From: an uncultured Paracoccaceae bacterium
GTDB taxonomy: Bacteria > Pseudomonadota > Alphaproteobacteria > Rhodobacterales > Rhodobacteraceae
Reading direction: 5' to 3'
Length of the DNA stretch: 64,000 nucleotides
Assembly (NCBI GenBank): GCA_947489705.1
Contig: CANLEQ010000013.1
Coordinates: forward strand, 1 to 64,000
The notes under the pieces are model-generated. The model had not been told where the DNA came from and did no database searches. It worked only from the letters and a program-made list of their open reading frames with translations. The translations under genes and the position numbers were made by a program. Below are positions 1-8,207 of the stretch, in pieces (within the stretch, counting starts at the first letter, position 1; every line of letters starts with the position of its first letter).

Positions 1-49
1 TCCAGCGGCGTCGGCGGCCGCCATCGGTGATGATCTCATAGTCAGACAT
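1..49 (-). CDS. IS transposase OrfA, N-terminal fragment
   Basis: ATG at 49 on the minus strand opens a reading frame that runs off the left edge after 16 residues, MSDYEIITDGGRRRRW. The basic RRRRW element followed (outside the window) by a helix-turn-helix is the usual beginning of OrfA of IS2-like IS3 elements and of IS66 OrfA. The protein would be the DNA-binding part of a two-ORF transposase made by frameshifting. Only the first residues are visible, so family placement leans on the neighbouring terminal repeat. Confidence 0.55.
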   Translation of the reverse strand, partial: MSDYEIITDGGRRRRW

Positions 50-56
50 AAGCACG

Positions 57-78
57 TGCTTAGGGATATCCCTAAGCA
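57..78. repeat. 22-bp perfect palindrome in IS leader
   Basis: The core TTAGGGATATCCCTAA is extended by TGC/GCA on its two sides, giving a perfect 22-bp dyad just upstream of the transposase start at 49. It sits between the IS terminal repeat and orfA, where the element's promoter should lie. It could be an operator for self-repression or a hairpin in the leader RNA; the sequence alone does not decide. Confidence 0.6.
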
Positions 79-93
79 TCCACGGTCATGCTC

Positions 94-123
94 GAGTGTC
101 CGGTCGAAAAGGGGGCCAGTTCA
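94..123 (-). repeat. Left terminal inverted repeat of IS2-like element
   Basis: Minus-strand sequence begins TGAACTGGCCCCC at 123 and includes CCGGACAC further in, matching the blocks ACTGGCCCCC and CCAGACA of the IS2 end. The boundary at 123 is placed at the terminal TG dinucleotide. The partner repeat lies outside the window. Confidence 0.6.
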
Positions 124-440
124 GTGTCGTCCATCTCGTATTACTCCCCTGATCAAGAGAAATAGCGCTACGAACTGTCTCAAGAAACCGTGCCCCAACC
201 CACTAACCGTCAGGACTCACAAGTCGGATCCGGATCGAGTCTTTGCGCAACAACGCCTTGGGCCATCCGGGAAATTACACCAGCTTGACGGACGCAAGAG
301 ACGCAGGACGTGCAGGGCGCCGGCGATGCGGCACAACCGTCACTCCGCTCGCGGCGATCACCGGGAGCGCGTTGCTCGCGGTGGGTTCGATTCTTAGGGA
401 CAGTCCCGACGACAAGACGCGGCCGGAGATGCTGTCGGCC

Positions 441-795
441 TGGACGGGTATCAACCGGGATCAGGCTGGCATCGGCGCCGTAGGTGTTACCGCCGACCAA
501 ACTTGCACCCATGAAGTGTTTCAGGAGGTTTCGAACAGATACCGAAACAGCCCGCGTCGCGAGAGCGGCCGTGGCGGTTCTTGGAAAATGTCGAAGGATT
601 AGGCACCGCCTCGCTCAGATCGCGACCGCAAAGCCACCGATACGCCTGATTGACATGGACCTCTTCGCAAAGCCGACGCTTGGACCGTTCAACGCTTACG
701 CGGACCACCGGGGCCCCGGTCAAATCTCAGCCCATGCAATAACCTCGCAGCGACATCCGGATCATTAGTTCGGGATCGATCGACGGGCCGCCGCC
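441..795 (-). pseudogene. Decayed IS1182-type transposase remnant
   Basis: On the minus strand, conserved IS1182-family transposase segments appear in order but in a broken frame: GGGPSIDPELMIRMSLRGYC (795-737), an in-frame stop at 727-729, then KRRLCEEVHVNQAYRW and NPSTFSKNRHGR. After a frameshift near 505-515 comes LVGGNTYGADASLIPVD. In intact members this reads roughly GRPSIDPELMIRML..GYC..RSERRLCEEVHLNLAYRW..DHSTFSKNRHGRF...LVGGE.FAVDASLI. The rest of the transposase is absent or unrecognisable, so the gene is dead. The remainder of 124-1013 shows no other gene I can support. The area looks like an IS graveyard beside the IS2-like insertion. Confidence 0.8.
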
Positions 796-1013
796 GGAGC
801 TTTGGACCGGTACCGGCTGCGGCCGCACATGGGAAGGATCAAGGAACCGGCCGATACCGCGAACCGGCCGATCCAGAGCAGAACTCCTTCGACAGAGCAA
901 TCACAAGACAGCGTGCCCTGTGCGATTAGGCTTAACCCCATCGACGCGATGCCCTCCCGGAACGCGTGAGCCGAAGCCTCGAACGCCGTGCAGCGGACTT
1001 TCCCGACAATAAC

Positions 1014-2135
1014 CTAGAACAGCAGGTTTTCCGCCAGCAACCCGCCCCCGAAGAGCGCGATCGCGATCCCGGCGGGCTGCACGATTTGGCGGTGCTGGCT
1101 CCCGCTCGACGGGAAGCGGAGACCGAGGGCGAGGAACGCCACCAGCAGGATCGCGATCTGCGACAGTTCGATCCCCGCGACCCAGCCGGCGAAGCTTGCA
1201 AGAGAAGGCGATGGGGCTGCAATGTCGGCGCGAAGCACCGCTCCAAGCGTCAGGCCATGGACCATTCCCGACAGCGACACCAGTCCCAGATGCCAGGCCG
1301 AAATGCCGCTGCGCGCGAAGATCGCGGCAAGGCCGATATAGACGAGCGACAGCGGCACGAGTGCGGCGAGCAGGCCGGGCGCCGCAAGGATCCCCCCGAA
1401 GATTGCGGCGGCCATTCCCGCGATATGCGACAGGGTGAACGCAAGGACCTGATAGATCAGGGCGCGCGCCGTTGCCGAGACGAGGAATATGCCGAGGATG
1501 AATGCGGCATGGGCGAAGCCCCGCGGCACGATCCGCTCGAATCCCTCCGGGACGCCCGCCACGAAGGCCGCGGCAGGGGAGAATGTCCTCGAAGGGGTGC
1601 GCGGGATGGGGTCGGACATGCCGCCCGATTGCAGGTATCCGGTATAGCCGTCCTGTCCGGCGCCCATCTGGCGCAGGACCAGCGCCCCGAGCGAGGGGTC
1701 CCAGTTCAGCGTGACGGGTGCGTCGCCCGGTGGCAGCGCTCCCGAGAGGATCACGCCGGAGACGCGCGGAAGGTCGGTATTGCCCGGCGGGGGGATGCGG
1801 ACCTGATCGAGCGTCAGGTCGATCTCGATGTCGCCGGACATGAGTTTGATCCGGCCGAGAAGCTGCAACAGCGTCGCGCGAAGCGCGTCCTCGAGAGCGC
1901 CCGGGGAGAGCGCGCGCAGGCGGTCGACCTCCCCCGCCTCGGCCGCGTCGTCGGTATCGCGCACCGATCCCAGATCGACGCCCGCGATGACGGGCTCGAG
2001 GATCGTCTCGATGTCGAGCGTGATCTCGCGTCCGTCGATGGTGAGATCGGCGACCGAGGGCTGCACCTCATGCGCATGGGACGGTGCCGCCAGGGCCGCG
2101 AACAGGCAAAGCACGGCCGCGATCCGGCTTGACAC
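1014..2135 (-). CDS. hupE: HupE/UreJ-family membrane protein
   Basis: The protein has a signal peptide (SSRIAAVLCLFAALAAPSHA), a periplasmic domain of about 180 residues beginning HEVQPSVADLTIDG, then six or seven hydrophobic segments with GFAHAAFILGIFLV and GMVHGLTLG. This is the architecture of the longer HupE/UreJ_2 proteins, which are thought to move nickel or a related metal or cofactor across the inner membrane. The start chosen is GTG at 2135, which puts the signal peptide at the N-terminus; ATG at 2189 is in frame but overlaps the divergent neighbour's start. No urease or hydrogenase genes are in view, so the substrate is unknown. It is divergent to the DUF4198 gene, an association seen with metal uptake. 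Confidence 0.75.
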   Translation of the reverse strand: MSSRIAAVLCLFAALAAPSHAHEVQPSVADLTIDGREITLDIETILEPVIAGVDLGSVRDTDDAAEAGEVDRLRALSPGALEDALRATLLQLLGRIKLMSGDIEIDLTLDQVRIPPPGNTDLPRVSGVILSGALPPGDAPVTLNWDPSLGALVLRQMGAGQDGYTGYLQSGGMSDPIPRTPSRTFSPAAAFVAGVPEGFERIVPRGFAHAAFILGIFLVSATARALIYQVLAFTLSHIAGMAAAIFGGILAAPGLLAALVPLSLVYIGLAAIFARSGISAWHLGLVSLSGMVHGLTLGAVLRADIAAPSPSLASFAGWVAGIELSQIAILLVAFLALGLRFPSSGSQHRQIVQPAGIAIALFGGGLLAENLLF

Positions 2136-2187
2136 GGTCCACCCGCGCTGCACCTTCGACCGGGACCTTGCGGGAGGAATGCGAGAC

Positions 2188-3006
2188 ATGGCCTGGATTT
2201 CCCTGGTGAGCGGCGCCTGTCTCGCGGCATTTAGCGCCGGGGCCGCGCAGTGCCACGAATTCTGGATCGCGCCCGAGCGCTTTCGCGTCGCGGCGGGCGA
2301 AAGGGTGTCGGGGCATCTGCGGGTCGGGCAGGATTTCGAGGGCGCACCGCAATCCTACATGCCGCGGAATTTCCGGCGCTTCGAGATGGCCACGGGCGAC
2401 GACCTGGTCGCGGTCGACGGGCGCATGGGCGACCGCCCGGCGCTCGACATCGAGGCGGCGGGCGAGGGTCTGGCCGTGATCCTGCATGTCACGCGCGATT
2501 TCGATCTCGCCTATGACAGCTTCGGGGATTTCGCCCGCTTCGTCGCGTCCAAGGGGGCCGACTGGGTGCTCGACGCCCATGCCGCGCGCGGATTGGGCGA
2601 CGGCCCGCCCACCGAGATCTATTCCAGATACGCCAAGTCGCTCGTCGCGGTGGGGGCGGGCGAGGGGCAGGACAGGCGGTTCGGTCTTGCGACCGAGATC
2701 GTGGCGCTCGAAAACCCTTATACCGACCCCATGGATGACGGGCTGGAGGTTCAGGTGTTTCTCGAAGGCGCGCCGCGGGTCGACGCGCAGGTCGAAATCT
2801 TTTCGAGATCTGAAGCCGATACGGTCGAAATGAATCTCGGCCGAACCAATGACGAGGGTATCGCCACGATTGATGTCGCGCCGGGCCATACGTATCTGGT
2901 GAACGCGGCGGCCCTGCGCGCGCCGGGCCCGGAAGCGGCGCGAACGGGGGCGATGTGGGAAAGCCTCTGGGCCAGCCTGACCTTCGCGCTGCCCCGGGCG
3001 CCGTGA
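2188..3006 (+). CDS. DUF4198 domain-containing periplasmic protein
   Basis: A 272-residue secreted protein with an N-terminal signal (MAWISLVSGACLAAFSAGAAQC) followed by HEFWIAPERFRVAAGERV. This is typical of the DUF4198 family, Ig-like periplasmic proteins often encoded with nickel or cobalt transport genes. The C-terminal part (TNDEGIATIDVAPGHTYLVNA) resembles a carboxypeptidase-regulatory-like beta domain. ATG 2188 is preferred over ATG 2179 because GGGAGG at 2172-2177 is correctly spaced only for 2188. It is transcribed away from the HupE-like gene, so both may share a metal-responsive promoter within about 50 bp. The molecular role is not established. Confidence 0.75.
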   Translation: MAWISLVSGACLAAFSAGAAQCHEFWIAPERFRVAAGERVSGHLRVGQDFEGAPQSYMPRNFRRFEMATGDDLVAVDGRMGDRPALDIEAAGEGLAVILHVTRDFDLAYDSFGDFARFVASKGADWVLDAHAARGLGDGPPTEIYSRYAKSLVAVGAGEGQDRRFGLATEIVALENPYTDPMDDGLEVQVFLEGAPRVDAQVEIFSRSEADTVEMNLGRTNDEGIATIDVAPGHTYLVNAAALRAPGPEAARTGAMWESLWASLTFALPRAP

Positions 3007-3013
3007 GGCCGGC

Positions 3014-4276
<1,263 letters not shown>

Positions 4277-4424
4277 TCAACACCAAACCCCGACGGAAGG
4301 ACCTCGCCTTGACGCCCATGAACGATGCGCCGACCGGCCGCCTGCGGCATTCCGATGCTGAATACCGTCTCGCGGGCCGGGACCCTGCCGGTTCGCCCTC
4401 GGCAAGGCCGCGGAGGGTCGCGCC

Positions 4425-4706
4425 ATGACGGATGTGAACGAGACCACGCTCAAGCGCCTGCGCCTGAGATCCTGGCGCCGTGGTATCAAGGAGATGGACC
4501 TGATTCTCGGCGCCTATTCCGACGAGCGGCTCGCCATGCTAGATCCCGAAACCGTGGCGCTCTACGAGGAGATGCTGTTCGAGAACGACCAGGAGCTCTA
4601 TCGCTGGGTCAGCGGGCAGGACGTGCCGCCCGAGCGATTTGCGCCCCTCATTGCCGATATCGCGGCACATATGAGAGGTCACACCGAAAAATCGATGCGA
4701 TATTGA
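4425..4706 (+). CDS. sdhE: Succinate dehydrogenase FAD assembly factor SdhE
   Basis: A 93-residue member of the DUF339/YgfY family. SdhE helps attach FAD covalently to the flavoprotein subunit of succinate dehydrogenase. The signature RGxxE region is seen as RRGIKEMDLILG, followed by the helical pattern LDPETVALYEEML and ELYRWVSGQ. The length is typical. It lies between aspC (divergent) and the MarR-type regulator; no sdh genes are nearby. ATG 4425 is the only sensible start for the five-helix fold. Confidence 0.9.
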   Translation: MTDVNETTLKRLRLRSWRRGIKEMDLILGAYSDERLAMLDPETVALYEEMLFENDQELYRWVSGQDVPPERFAPLIADIAAHMRGHTEKSMRY

Positions 4707-4731
4707 CGAATTGTTAGCCCTTCGTGCGCAT

Positions 4732-4748
4732 CTTCCTTCCCAAGGAAG
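4732..4748. repeat. 7-bp inverted repeat upstream of the MarR-type regulator
   Basis: CTTCCTT and AAGGAAG form a short dyad with a 3-nt loop, about 20 nt before the regulator's ATG at 4769. It could be an operator or a weak hairpin in the leader. The arm is too short to be convincing alone. Confidence 0.3.
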
Positions 4749-4768
4749 CAACGCGGCGAGGACAGCCA

Positions 4769-5266
4769 ATGAGTGTGATGCAACGCATGGACAGGGGCCA
4801 GGATCGTGGCTTCATCTCGGAATATCTCGAGACACTGTCCCTTGTGGAGCGGCTCCATCGTCTTCTTCTCGACGTGCTCAAGGACGAGTTCGAGCGGGTG
4901 GGCGTGCTGGAGATCAACCCGGTCCAGGCGCTGCTGCTCTTCAATGTCGGGGATAACGAGGTGACGGCGGGAGAGCTCAAGTCGCGCGGCTATTACCAAG
5001 GCTCCAACGTCTCCTACAATCTCAAGAAGCTCGTCGAGATGGGCTACATGCACCACCAACGCTGCGAGATCGACCGCCGCGCCGTCAGGGTAAAGCTGAC
5101 CGCCAAGGGCCGCGCCGTGCACCACACCGTCAAGCATCTCTTCGAGCGTCACGCTGACGGTCTGCAGGGCCGCGACGTGCTGAGCATGGATCAGGTCGAC
5201 ATGATCAACGGCACGCTGCGCCGGGTCGAGCGTTACTGGTCCGACCAGATCCGCTACATCTACTGA
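4769..5266 (+). CDS. MarR/LdtR-type winged-helix transcriptional regulator
   Basis: A 165-residue protein with a central winged helix: INPVQALLLFNVGDNEVTAGELKSRGYYQGSNVSYNLKKLVEMGYM as helix-turn-helix, then RRAVRVKLTAKGRAVHHTV as the wing. The GYYQGSNVSYNLKKL recognition helix matches the LdtR group known from rhizobia, where it controls an L,D-transpeptidase and stress genes. No L,D-transpeptidase gene is in this window. ATG 4769 is preceded by GAGGA; the in-frame upstream start at 4724 would add a non-homologous leader. It ends just before a strong terminator shared with the convergent gloA. Confidence 0.8.
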   Translation: MSVMQRMDRGQDRGFISEYLETLSLVERLHRLLLDVLKDEFERVGVLEINPVQALLLFNVGDNEVTAGELKSRGYYQGSNVSYNLKKLVEMGYMHHQRCEIDRRAVRVKLTAKGRAVHHTVKHLFERHADGLQGRDVLSMDQVDMINGTLRRVERYWSDQIRYIY

Positions 5267-5276
5267 GGCGAACCGC

Positions 5277-5312
5277 GCCCCGCTCCCGGCGCGAGGGCGC
5301 CGGGAGCGGGGC
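5277..5312. terminator. Bidirectional hairpin terminator between ldtR-like gene and gloA
   Basis: A perfect 16-bp GC stem (GCCCCGCTCCCGGCGC and its complement) with a 4-nt loop occupies the gap between two convergent genes. There is no clear T-tract on either side, so efficiency is uncertain, but position and stability argue for a two-way terminator. Confidence 0.75.
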
Positions 5313-5318
5313 AAAGGC

Positions 5319-5753
5319 TTACCAGTGGCCGGTGTTTTCCATGCTGGCCCACGGCTCTTGCTGCGGCTTCGCGTCGCCTTTCTGCAGCAATTCCACCGAG
5401 ATGTTGTCGGGCGAGCGGACGAATGCCATGTGGCCGTCACGCGGTGGCCGGTTGATCGTCACGCCGGCCTCCTGAAGCTTCGTGCACATCTCGTAGATGT
5501 CGTCGACGCGGTAGGCGAGGTGGCCGAAATGCCGGCCGTCATCGGGCAGCGCGTCGTCGCCGTCCCAGTTATACGTGATCTCCACGTCGGCGCGGCCGTC
5601 ATCCTGACCCGGCGGGCACATGAAGACCAGCGTGAAACGACCCTGTTCCGATTCGCTGCGCCGGCGCTCTTCCAGTCCGAGCATCTCGAAGAATTCCATC
5701 GTCTTATCGAGATCCTTGGCGCGGACCATCGTGTGCAGATATTCGATCGACAT
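5319..5753 (-). CDS. gloA: Lactoylglutathione lyase (glyoxalase I, VOC family)
   Basis: A 144-residue vicinal-oxygen-chelate protein with two beta-alpha-beta-beta-beta modules: YLHTMVRAKDLDKTMEFFEMLGL and HFGHLAYRVDDIYEMCTKLQEAG. The expected metal ligands are visible (His near residue 7, Glu in ADVEITYN, His of HFGHLAY, Glu of NISVELLQ). It converts the methylglyoxal-glutathione hemithioacetal to S-lactoylglutathione. Length and the pattern PPRDGHMAFVRSPDNISVELLQKG fit GloA well. It is transcribed divergently from thyX over a gap of about 210 bp. Confidence 0.9.
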   Translation of the reverse strand: MSIEYLHTMVRAKDLDKTMEFFEMLGLEERRRSESEQGRFTLVFMCPPGQDDGRADVEITYNWDGDDALPDDGRHFGHLAYRVDDIYEMCTKLQEAGVTINRPPRDGHMAFVRSPDNISVELLQKGDAKPQQEPWASMENTGHW

Positions 5754-5962
5754 GTGTCTTGTCCCTTCGGCATTGTTGCGTTGGGCAGGGATCTAGGCCG
5801 CGGGGCGTGTCCGTAAAGCGCGCGGAAGCGGTGCGCTCTTCCCGTCGACGCTCTCGTTCGCGCCAGGGCCGTCGCGCAACATGAGCCCCATATGGTGGTT
5901 TTGAGCGCTCGCTCTGCCAGATATAGTTGCGCCGACTCATGCCCCTTCCGACGGAGACCGAC

Positions 5963-6868
5963 ATGCCCATAACGCCCGACCAGCAGGCCGAGATCGACGA
6001 ACAGCGCGCCCAGAGCCATACGACCCTGCGCGCGACCGCACCGGGGCTGGAGGCGCAGCTCTATCGCGCGCACCCGGTGCTCGATCACGGGCTGGTGCGC
6101 GTCATCGACTACATGGGCGATGATGCCGCCATCACCCAGGCCGCCCGGGTGAGCTACGGGCGCGGGACCAAGGCGGTCTCGAACGACGAGGGGCTGATTC
6201 GCTATCTCATGCGGCACTGGCATTCGACGCCGTTCGAGATGTGCGAGATCAAGCTGCACGTGAAGCTCCCTGTCTTCGTGGCACGGCAATGGATCCGGCA
6301 TCGCACCGCCAATGTGAACGAATATTCCGCGCGTTATTCGGTGCTCGACCGCGAATTCTACATTCCCGCGCCTGAGAACCTCGCCGCCCAGTCGAGCACC
6401 AACTCCCAAGGCCGCGGCGATATCCTCGAGGGCGAAGAGGCGGCGCGCGTGCTCGACCTGCTCAAGGCCGACAGCGACCGTGCCTACGACCATTACGAGG
6501 AGATGCTGTCGAACGAGGGCCAGCAGGGCCTCGCCCGCGAATTGGCGCGGATGAACCTGCCCGCGAATATCTATACCCAATGGTACTGGAAGGTGGACCT
6601 GCACAATCTCTTCCATTTCCTGCGCCTGCGCGCCGATCCCCACGCGCAATACGAGATCCGCGCCTATGCCGACGCGATCTGCGAATTGACGAAAGCCTGG
6701 GTCCCGCTCGCCTATGCCGCCTTCGAGGAATACCGCCTCGGCGGCGCCCAATTCTCGGCGACCGCGCTGGAGGTGATCCGCCGGATGCTCCGAGGTGAGG
6801 AGGTTACGCAGGAGAATAGCGGGCTGACGAAGCGGGAATGGGGGGAAGTGATGGGGGCCATCAGATAA
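5963..6868 (+). CDS. thyX: FAD-dependent thymidylate synthase ThyX
   Basis: A 301-residue flavin-dependent thymidylate synthase, making dTMP from dUMP with methylene-tetrahydrofolate and NADPH. The ThyX signature is complete: [15 protein letters not shown] at residues 112-126. Further conserved parts are [34 protein letters not shown] and the substrate-binding region near the C-terminus. ATG 5963 follows GGAG by 6 nt and is preferred to the upstream in-frame start at 5927. Its stop is only 3 nt from the AT-rich orphan gene that follows. Confidence 0.95.
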   Translation: MPITPDQQAEIDEQRAQSHTTLRATAPGLEAQLYRAHPVLDHGLVRVIDYMGDDAAITQAARVSYGRGTKAVSNDEGLIRYLMRHWHSTPFEMCEIKLHVKLPVFVARQWIRHRTANVNEYSARYSVLDREFYIPAPENLAAQSSTNSQGRGDILEGEEAARVLDLLKADSDRAYDHYEEMLSNEGQQGLARELARMNLPANIYTQWYWKVDLHNLFHFLRLRADPHAQYEIRAYADAICELTKAWVPLAYAAFEEYRLGGAQFSATALEVIRRMLRGEEVTQENSGLTKREWGEVMGAIR

Positions 6869-6871
6869 AAG

Positions 6872-7399
6872 ATGGTAGTCTGGTTCTGGAATGCATTTTG
6901 GCTGTTTCTTGGTGTGGTCGCAGGTGCGACCATCCAATACCTAATGTATTCAATCCAGCAACGTCGAGCTGCGCAAACAGCGCTAAAAGTTCTTCAGATA
7001 GAGGTTGCTTATAACCAAGAGCAGATCAGCAATGTGAGGGATGATGTCGCTAAATTGCGAGATGCAATAATGGCCAATCAAGTTAAAAGGGAGTATTTAT
7101 TCTTTAACTTTACTTCATTCAATTATTCCTCGTTCACACCACTAGTGGGCGCGGGATATTTTCATGTATTGCTCGGAACAAAGCATATTTCCGCCTATTT
7201 GGCGTATGCCAACTTCTTTCAAAATGAGAATGCTAGCAACCTAAGTGAAATGCTGAAGCGAGAGCATTCGAATGGCACTTCCATCGCCTTCTTGGATTGG
7301 CTTCTGAGCCGGGTAGACGAACTGGACGAAAATATAAGAGAGATCGAGAAGCTAAGGGTTTCTAGATGGCCGCTTAGCATAAAGGTCGTCTCAGCTTAA
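6872..7399 (+). CDS. AT-rich orphan membrane-anchored protein, function unknown
   Basis: I do not recognise this 175-residue protein. Residues 3-25 form one hydrophobic segment (WFWNAFWLFLGVVAGATIQYL), followed by a basic stretch (QQRRAAQ). A probable coiled-coil helix follows (LQIEVAYNQEQISNVRDDVAKLRDAI), then an aromatic-rich region (REYLFFNFTSFNYSSF) and a charged C-terminal helix (SRVDELDENIREIEKLR). By hand count G+C is about 39% over 7021-7200, far below its neighbours, and codons such as AAT, ATA and TTA are common. It starts 3 nt after the thyX stop, so it may be read through from thyX, but composition indicates separate acquisition. The topology suggests a small cytoplasmic domain tethered to the membrane. 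No homologue is claimed. Confidence 0.7.
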   Translation: MVVWFWNAFWLFLGVVAGATIQYLMYSIQQRRAAQTALKVLQIEVAYNQEQISNVRDDVAKLRDAIMANQVKREYLFFNFTSFNYSSFTPLVGAGYFHVLLGTKHISAYLAYANFFQNENASNLSEMLKREHSNGTSIAFLDWLLSRVDELDENIREIEKLRVSRWPLSIKVVSA

Positions 7400-7404
7400 T
7401 TAAA

Positions 7405-7435
7405 AAATATAGAATCCGCCGCCAATACGGCGGAT
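7405..7435 (-). terminator. Rho-independent terminator of cspA
   Basis: On the minus strand an 8-bp stem (ATCCGCCG with CGGCGGAT, loop of 6 nt, 7414-7435) is followed by TCTATATTTTTT. It lies 25 nt past the cspA stop. The same hairpin could also stop transcripts from the AT-rich gene on the plus strand, though without a T-tract. Confidence 0.75.
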
Positions 7436-7459
7436 CCAGAGATATCTCTTTGCGCTATT

Positions 7460-7666
7460 TCAAAGCGCCTCCAACTCACCCGCAGATTCGCGGCCGTCTC
7501 GGCCGGAGACGAGTTCGTAGCGGACCTTCTGGTTGTCGGCGAGGCCGGTCATGCCGGCGCGCTCGACGGCCGAGATGTGGACGAAGATGTCCTTGCCGCC
7601 GTCGTCGGGCGCGATGAAGCCGTAGCCTTTGGTGGTGTTGAACCATTTCACGGTGCCGGTGGGCAT
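7460..7666 (-). CDS. cspA: Cold shock protein CspA family
   Basis: A 68-residue single cold-shock domain that binds single-stranded RNA or DNA as a chaperone. Both RNA-binding motifs are present: RNP1 as KGYGFIAP (13-20) and RNP2 as DIFVHIS (26-32). AGGGAGA lies about 7 nt before ATG 7666. It is monocistronic, with its own terminator downstream and a 5' region of about 180 bp shared with the divergent ArsC/Spx-like gene. Cold-inducible leaders of csp genes are often long, but no specific thermosensor was identified. Confidence 0.93.
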   Translation of the reverse strand: MPTGTVKWFNTTKGYGFIAPDDGGKDIFVHISAVERAGMTGLADNQKVRYELVSGRDGRESAGELEAL

Positions 7667-7847
7667 GGCCGTTTCTCCCTATCAATGCCCGCCCGCTTCA
7701 TTGCGACGGGATGGTGCAGCCAGGTCTTCCGTCATGTGGCTGCCCCAAAGGGGCGATTGCCGGTAGAAAGTCTGATGTCACGAGAAAACGCTGGATAATT
7801 CCGCTCTCGATTGCAAGTAAAACTGATATGACCATGGCTGGCGGAGA

Positions 7848-8207
7848 ATGGCGGGCGTGATCCTTTACGGTTTGAAGACATGCGATACCTGTCGCAAGGC
7901 GTTGAAATCGCTTGCCGAGGACGGGTGCGACGTATCGTTTCACGATGTTCGCGAGGCGCCGTTGACGCGCGATCGCTTGGTGCGGTTTCACGCGCGATTC
8001 GGTGCAGCGCTGGTCAACCGGAGATCCACGACCTGGCGTGCGCTCGACGCGGATGCGCGGGGCGGCGATCCCGTGGCGCTGATCGAAGAGTACCCGACGC
8101 TGATGAAGCGGCCCGTCATCGAGAGCGACGGGACGCTTCACCTCGGCTGGGGCCCGGAGACACGCGCCGCGCTCAGCCGAGATCGGGCGGCGTCGCCTCG
8201 ATCCTGA
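7848..8207 (+). CDS. ArsC/Spx-family (YffB-like) thioredoxin-fold protein
   Basis: A 119-residue arsenate-reductase-like protein. It begins with [18 protein letters not shown], a thioredoxin-fold N-terminus with a CxxC pair. Also visible are [14 protein letters not shown], the NRRSTTWR loop and [17 protein letters not shown] near the end, all characteristic of the YffB/Spx/MgsR group. These proteins bind glutathione or act as redox-linked regulators; true arsenate reduction is unproven here and no ars genes are nearby. Its last 35 nt overlap the 3' end of thrS on the opposite strand. Confidence 0.82.
   Translation: MAGVILYGLKTCDTCRKALKSLAEDGCDVSFHDVREAPLTRDRLVRFHARFGAALVNRRSTTWRALDADARGGDPVALIEEYPTLMKRPVIESDGTLHLGWGPETRAALSRDRAASPRS

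Larger units (their letters stand above)
1..123 (-). mobile_element. IS3-family (IS2-like) insertion sequence, 5' end only
   Basis: An insertion sequence enters from the left edge; only its 5' end lies in the window. Read on the minus strand, it starts at 123 with TGAACTGGCCCCCTTTTCG, which closely resembles the terminal repeat of E. coli IS2 (TAGACTGGCCCCC...CCAGACA). It continues through a short leader to an ORF starting at 49. The terminal TG and the layout (repeat, about 70 nt leader, orfA) fit the IS2 group of IS3. The other end and any target duplication are outside the window, so it cannot be called complete or active. IS66-type OrfA has a similar N-terminus and is the alternative, but the terminal repeat favours IS3. 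Confidence 0.7.

Noticed and set aside
124-440. ORFs on both strands near the left edge (for example 56-397 and 243-602)
   Set aside because: They have arginine-rich, low-complexity translations, overlap the transposase relic and IS end, and have no family resemblance.
966-2132. Long antisense ORF over the HupE-like gene
   Set aside because: It is the shadow frame of a high-GC gene. The translation is Arg/Asp-rich and has no domain.
8173-8207. Frameshift error at the thrS/ArsC junction
   Set aside because: Both proteins end with plausible sequences, so the overlap is taken as real.
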